Source of the DNA: Nitrospira sp.
GTDB lineage: Bacteria; Nitrospirota; Nitrospiria; Nitrospirales; UBA8639
Direction: 5' to 3'
Assembly: GCA_011523385.1 (NCBI GenBank)
Contig: WTGX01000019.1
Span: 1 to 64,000, forward strand
DNA length: 64,000 bases
Shown here in pieces: positions 59,690 through 64,000 of this stretch. How positions within the stretch are numbered: the first letter of the stretch is position 1; every line of letters begins with the position of its first letter. Made by a program: the position numbers and the translations under genes. The notes below the pieces were generated by a model. The model was given only the letters and a program-made list of their open reading frames with translations, ran no database searches and was not told the origin of the DNA.

Positions 59690-59825
59690 TCCGAGCTTGC
59701 CCTGAGCAACGCGAAGGGTCTAGCGAGGAATCTTTCACTCAATCACCGAACGCTTCAACGACAAGATCCTTCGCTAGGTCCTTCGCTTCGCTCAGGACAA
59801 GCAGGACAAGCTCAGGATGACCATT
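59690..59825. repeat. Inverted pair of dispersed repeats downstream of PKS and hydrolase
   Basis: CATTCCGAGCTTGCCCTGAGCAACGCGAAGGGTCTAGCGAGGAATCTTTC...GATCCTTCGCTAGGTCCTTCGCTTCGCTCAGGACAAGC. Confidence 0.75.
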
Positions 59826-59921
59826 TCGGCATTCTACTGGGGATGACAGATGATGTGGGTTGTGCAGAATCCGGGAACGGGTGTCGGTTTCCGGACCTGC
59901 GTCTTATAACCAGGCGGAAAC

Positions 59922-62900
59922 TTACCGTTTCGGCATCTGGATCCAATGGCGGCGGCGTTGGAACGGGTAGGTGGGCAGTGAAATCCGGCGCCGGGTTTCT
60001 CCCGCGAACAGCCCGGCAAACGAAACCGGGAGTCCCGCCGCGTAGGCCTCCGCAACCGCCTCCACAAATGCGCCGTCGGATGATCCCTGGAGGCTCGACA
60101 GCACAACAGGTGCCTCGGCATTGCCGGCAGCCCAAGCCGGTGTCGCGCATGGCCCAATCTCCACCACAGTCTCCACTCCCAGATCCGCCAATGTCTCCGC
60201 GCAACGGTCGGTGGCTCCCGGCTCGCTCGCCTGGCGGCGCCAGTACGCCGCGTCCAGCGTCTCACCCGGCTCCACCACCCGGCCCGTCACGTGACTCACC
60301 AGAGTGAGCGACGGCGACGCCATCGCGATGTCTTCGAGCGCCGTTTGCAGATCGTCGAGCGCCGCCGCCTGCGCTCCTACTTCCGGCAGCCCCTCGATCA
60401 GCGCACCCCGCGCCGCGGCCAACCGCAACCCGTCATCCAAGCCGAACACCCCGGCCGCCTGCGCCGCGGCCAACTCTCCGAGACTGTGTCCCACCACCAC
60501 GCTCGGCTGAATCCCGATGCTTGCCCACAGCGCCGTGAGCGCACACTCCAGCGCATAGAGTGCCGGCTGCGTCCACGGCGCGTCGTTCAGGCTTGCCCCC
60601 GGCGCTTGCCCGAACAGTACCTCCAGCAACGAGGCACCCTGCGCTTCCCGCAGAACAGAGTCGCAACGGTCCAGCACCGCCCGCACCACCGGCTCGCTCG
60701 CATAAAGCGTTTGTCCCATCCCGACCCACTGGCCAGCCTGGCCCGTATATGTAAACGCCACCTTGGTCGGTGCCCGTGGCTCTGTCTGTGTCCCTGTCTC
60801 GAGCTTTCTCAGTCCGTCTCGCAGAGACTCGACGTCGCGGAAGACCACGCCCGCGCGGTGGCTGAAATGACTTCGTCCCACACCGGCAGTCCACGCCATG
60901 TCCGCAAGCAGGGGATCGATGGCGTCCTCTGACGAAAGCTCGTGTTGGTCGAGCCACGACAGGTCCCGGCGCGCCAGGTCCCGCAGGGCGCCGTCGGACT
61001 TCCCCGACAGCGGCAGAAGGCGCGTTTTGCGCGCGACAAGTTCTTCCTGGGCCAATGGCAGGCCCGCCACCGGCTCCGGCAGGGTAACGGCCACGGGTTG
61101 CGCGGTACCGGCAGGCCAATGCCGTGACCCCACACCGTCGCCTGCCTCGTATCCTTCCACCACCACGTGCGCATTCGTCCCCGAGATGCCGAATGCACTG
61201 ACCGCCGCAAACGGCGGTCGATCGGGGTGAACAGGCCAGTCCGTCGCAACCGATGTCACGCGTACCGGCAGCCGGTTCCAATCCAGGTTGGGGTTGGGGT
61301 CACGGAAGTGCAGGTGCCTGGGAATCAGACCCTGGTTTATCGCCAGGATGACTTTGATCAGGCCGGCAACCCCTGCAGCCGGCTCCAGGTGCCCGATGTT
61401 GGTCTTCACCGAGCCGATCATAAGCGGGTGCTCCGCTTCGCGTCCCTTGCCGTAAACCGCCGCCGCCGACTGCACTTCGATCGCGTCACCCAGCTCCGAT
61501 CCGGACCCGTGGGCTTCCAGATAGTCCACGTCCGCCGGCGATACGCCCGCCCGGGACAGGGCCTCCTCGATCACCCGCTCCTGCACCGGACCGTTGGGCA
61601 CCGTCGGCCCGGCACTGGCTCCGTTCTGGTTGACCGCCGAACCGCGGATCACGCCCCAAATCCGGTCGCCGTCGGCCTTCGCCTCGCCGAGCCGCTTCAG
61701 GACGACCATGCCGCAGCCCTCGCCCCGCGCGAAGCCGTCCGCGGAGGCATCGAAGGTCTTGCATTCACCCGTCCGCGACAACATCCCCAAATCCGCCATC
61801 TCTCTGATTATCCCGGACGACAGGATTGCACTCACGCCTCCAACCAGAGCCATATTCACTTCGCCTCGTTGCAAACCCGCGACCGCGTGATGCAGCGCGA
61901 CCAGTGACGACGCGCAGTTGAGCTCCACCGGGATCGTCGGTCCTTCCAAACCCAGATGGAAAGCAATTCGCCCGACCGCCATGCTCGCGGCGGTGCCCAG
62001 ATAACTGATGCCGTAGTCGCTGGTCGTCATCAGGTCCCGATACTCACTGGTGCCGATACCGGCATATATCCCTGTGCGGCTGCCCCTCAACCGGTCCGGA
62101 TCCATCCCGGCATCTTCGAGCGCCTGCCAACTCGTCTCCAGCAGCATGCGATGCCGAGGATCCAGATTGCGCGCCTCGATCGGCGAAATCCGGAAGAACC
62201 CGGCGTCAAATTTGTCGATCTCGTCCACAAACCCGCCCCGGCAGTAAGAGGCATACCCGGTCGGAATGTCTCGAGCGAGATCGCTCGGGAAATCGGTATC
62301 CGGGCGACTGTCGGTCACCGCGTTCACGCCCGCTTCGAGCAGACGCCAAAAGGCCGAAAGATCCGGAGCGCCGGGGAAGCGGCACGCCATGCCGACGATC
62401 GCAATGCCGTCGTCCTCGTGCTTTACTGCCGGGGGTGTCCCAGGCTGCGGCTGAGGCGCGGGCGTGCCACCGATCTCACCCAGTGCCTCGACCAGATGCC
62501 GGGCGAGTGTGGCGATGTCCGGGTAGTCGAACACGACGGTATTGGGTGCCGTGTACTCTTCGGAGAACGCCCGGTTCAGCCGGTTCCGCAGTTCCACGGC
62601 CATCAGCGAGTCCATGCCCAGGTCAAAGAACCCCACGGTGGGCGCTGGCGTTGACGGCAGCCTCAGCACTGCCTGCACCTGCTGCTGCAGGAAGGATACC
62701 AGCAGTTCCTCGTGCGCCGCCGCGGGTGTTTTCCGCAGACGGGTAAGCAGGTCGCCTGAGGAGGCCGCGGCATCGGTCTTGCCTTCAGTGGTTGCGGACA
62801 GCAGGTCCTCCAGCAGAGGTGGACGGTCCGCGACAGCCTCTTCGAACACCGACCAGTCCATCGACATCACCACGGAAGTCGTGGCGTCCTGGCGCACGAG

Positions 62901-64000
62901 ACTTTCGAGGGCTTTGAGACCCTGCTGCGGGGTAAACCAGCGGCCCCCGAGCGCCGCCCGTCGTCGCTCGATCCGCTCCTTCTGCTCCGCGGCTTCGCCG
63001 ATTTCGGACCAGGCCCCCCAGGCAATGGCCTGCGCCGGGAGTCCCAGCGCCCGGCGGTGACCGGCGAGTTGGTCCAGGAAGGCGTTGGCCGCGGCGTGGT
63101 TCGCTTGACCCGGGTTGCCCATCACGCCGACCCGGCTCGAAAAGAGGATGAAGAGATCCAGATCGCGGTCCACGGTCGCGCGGTGCAGGTGCCAGGCCCC
63201 CAAAATCTTCGGCCAGAGCACCTTTTCGAAGCTCTCCCAGTTCTGGTTGGTCAGCGCGGCATCCGACAGCACCCCCACGCTGTGGATCACGCCGCCCAAT
63301 GGCGGCAGTTCCCGATCTGTCCGCGCCAGCATCCGGTCCACCGCCGACGCGTCCGACACGTCCGCCAGTTCCACTCGAACCGTCACCCCTCGTTTCCTGA
63401 GTGCGTTGATGGTTTCTTCGGCCGCCGCGTCCGGCGCCCGGCGCCCGTTCAGCACGATCGTCCCCGCTCCCCGGTCTGCGAGCCACTCGGCCACCGCGCA
63501 GCCGATCCCGCCCAGGCCACCGGTCACGAGATACGCCCGGTCCTGCCGCAACCGGCCGCTCAGCAGCGGCGGGGTCGTCACGACGATTTTCCCGAGGTGC
63601 CGGGCCGATCGCATGAACCTCAGCGCGGCGCCCGCTTCGGCGAGCGGCCACCGGCTGTGGACTATCGGTTTCAGTTCTCCCGCCGAAACGCGCGCCATCA
63701 CCTCCCGCAGGACCCTTCCGACCCAGGCCGGATCGGTTTTTTTCAGGACGTCCAACTCCAGGATGGCGTAGGCCACGTCGGGACGCACGGCCTCCATCTC
63801 TTCCTCGCTCAGGATATCCCGCCGGGCCAGTTCCACGAACCGGCCGCCGTGTTTCAGACAGGACAGACTGGCGTCGATGAAGCCTTCTCCCGTCAGGCTG
63901 TTCAGCACCACGTCCACCCCGGCGCCATTGGTGACTTCGAGGATTTCTTTTCCGAACGCGGTCGTGCGGCTGTCGAACACGTGCTCCACGCCCAGCGACC
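59922..64000 (-). CDS. Type I polyketide synthase, C-terminal part (ER-KR-ACP-KS-AT), incomplete at window edge
   Basis: ER VLNSLTGEGFIDASL; KR YLVTGGLGGIG; ACP GFFDLGMDSLMAVELRNRL; KS ELNCASSLVALHHA, EAHGSGSELGD, KTNIGHLEPAAG; AT VVGHSLGELAAAQAAG. Reading frame continues past 63989 (SLGVEHVF). Confidence 0.95.
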   Translation of the reverse strand, partial: SLGVEHVFDSRTTAFGKEILEVTNGAGVDVVLNSLTGEGFIDASLSCLKHGGRFVELARRDILSEEEMEAVRPDVAYAILELDVLKKTDPAWVGRVLREVMARVSAGELKPIVHSRWPLAEAGAALRFMRSARHLGKIVVTTPPLLSGRLRQDRAYLVTGGLGGIGCAVAEWLADRGAGTIVLNGRRAPDAAAEETINALRKRGVTVRVELADVSDASAVDRMLARTDRELPPLGGVIHSVGVLSDAALTNQNWESFEKVLWPKILGAWHLHRATVDRDLDLFILFSSRVGVMGNPGQANHAAANAFLDQLAGHRRALGLPAQAIAWGAWSEIGEAAEQKERIERRRAALGGRWFTPQQGLKALESLVRQDATTSVVMSMDWSVFEEAVADRPPLLEDLLSATTEGKTDAAASSGDLLTRLRKTPAAAHEELLVSFLQQQVQAVLRLPSTPAPTVGFFDLGMDSLMAVELRNRLNRAFSEEYTAPNTVVFDYPDIATLARHLVEALGEIGGTPAPQPQPGTPPAVKHEDDGIAIVGMACRFPGAPDLSAFWRLLEAGVNAVTDSRPDTDFPSDLARDIPTGYASYCRGGFVDEIDKFDAGFFRISPIEARNLDPRHRMLLETSWQALEDAGMDPDRLRGSRTGIYAGIGTSEYRDLMTTSDYGISYLGTAASMAVGRIAFHLGLEGPTIPVELNCASSLVALHHAVAGLQRGEVNMALVGGVSAILSSGIIREMADLGMLSRTGECKTFDASADGFARGEGCGMVVLKRLGEAKADGDRIWGVIRGSAVNQNGASAGPTVPNGPVQERVIEEALSRAGVSPADVDYLEAHGSGSELGDAIEVQSAAAVYGKGREAEHPLMIGSVKTNIGHLEPAAGVAGLIKVILAINQGLIPRHLHFRDPNPNLDWNRLPVRVTSVATDWPVHPDRPPFAAVSAFGISGTNAHVVVEGYEAGDGVGSRHWPAGTAQPVAVTLPEPVAGLPLAQEELVARKTRLLPLSGKSDGALRDLARRDLSWLDQHELSSEDAIDPLLADMAWTAGVGRSHFSHRAGVVFRDVESLRDGLRKLETGTQTEPRAPTKVAFTYTGQAGQWVGMGQTLYASEPVVRAVLDRCDSVLREAQGASLLEVLFGQAPGASLNDAPWTQPALYALECALTALWASIGIQPSVVVGHSLGELAAAQAAGVFGLDDGLRLAAARGALIEGLPEVGAQAAALDDLQTALEDIAMASPSLTLVSHVTGRVVEPGETLDAAYWRRQASEPGATDRCAETLADLGVETVVEIGPCATPAWAAGNAEAPVVLSSLQGSSDGAFVEAVAEAYAAGLPVSFAGLFAGETRRRISLPTYPFQRRRHWIQMPKR

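Noticed and set aside
1-64000. CRISPR arrays, rRNA and tRNA genes
   Set aside because: No regular spaced direct repeats and no recognisable tRNA/rRNA sequence seen by eye; a tRNAscan or minced run would be decisive.

Overview
The window is a 64 kb bacterial chromosome segment. Gene content (nrt-type transporter next to cyanase, a very large multicopper oxidase, type I PKS) suggests Nitrospira or a relative; this is inference only. Main blocks: (1) cyanase plus a nitrate/cyanate-type ABC transporter operon (2.5-6.2 kb), divergent from a NifA-like sigma54 activator (7.0-8.2 kb); (2) a complete isc Fe-S operon (8.3-14.4 kb); (3) scattered, partly decayed defence genes: an HsdR C-terminal relic, a GmrSD-like DUF262/DUF1524 protein, an ORF6N protein, and a DprA / RecQ-phosphoribosyltransferase locus with two inactivating lesions; (4) an F-type T4SS operon (24-41.9 kb) from an OmpA-like lipoprotein and pilin to a TraG fused to a lysozyme domain, with no relaxase or TraD in the window; (5) an NtrC-type response regulator and PAS histidine kinase followed by a 1635-aa multicopper oxidase with a sigma54 promoter; (6) a PTPS/QueD-like duplicated-domain protein, an IscA-like protein, DUF3501 / Fe-S oxidoreductase / rubrerythrin, a SagB-type oxidoreductase, an ACP and hydrolase, and the 3' end of a type I PKS running off the right edge. 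The strongest new observation is regulatory. The 6.2-6.97 kb divergent region carries a sigma54 promoter with a NifA-type TGT-N10-ACA site, and the two leaders, one on each strand, each look like an ANTAR-type two-hairpin attenuator whose second hairpin is mutually exclusive with an intrinsic terminator. The second strong observation is a two-component system/sigma54 circuit in front of the large multicopper oxidase.
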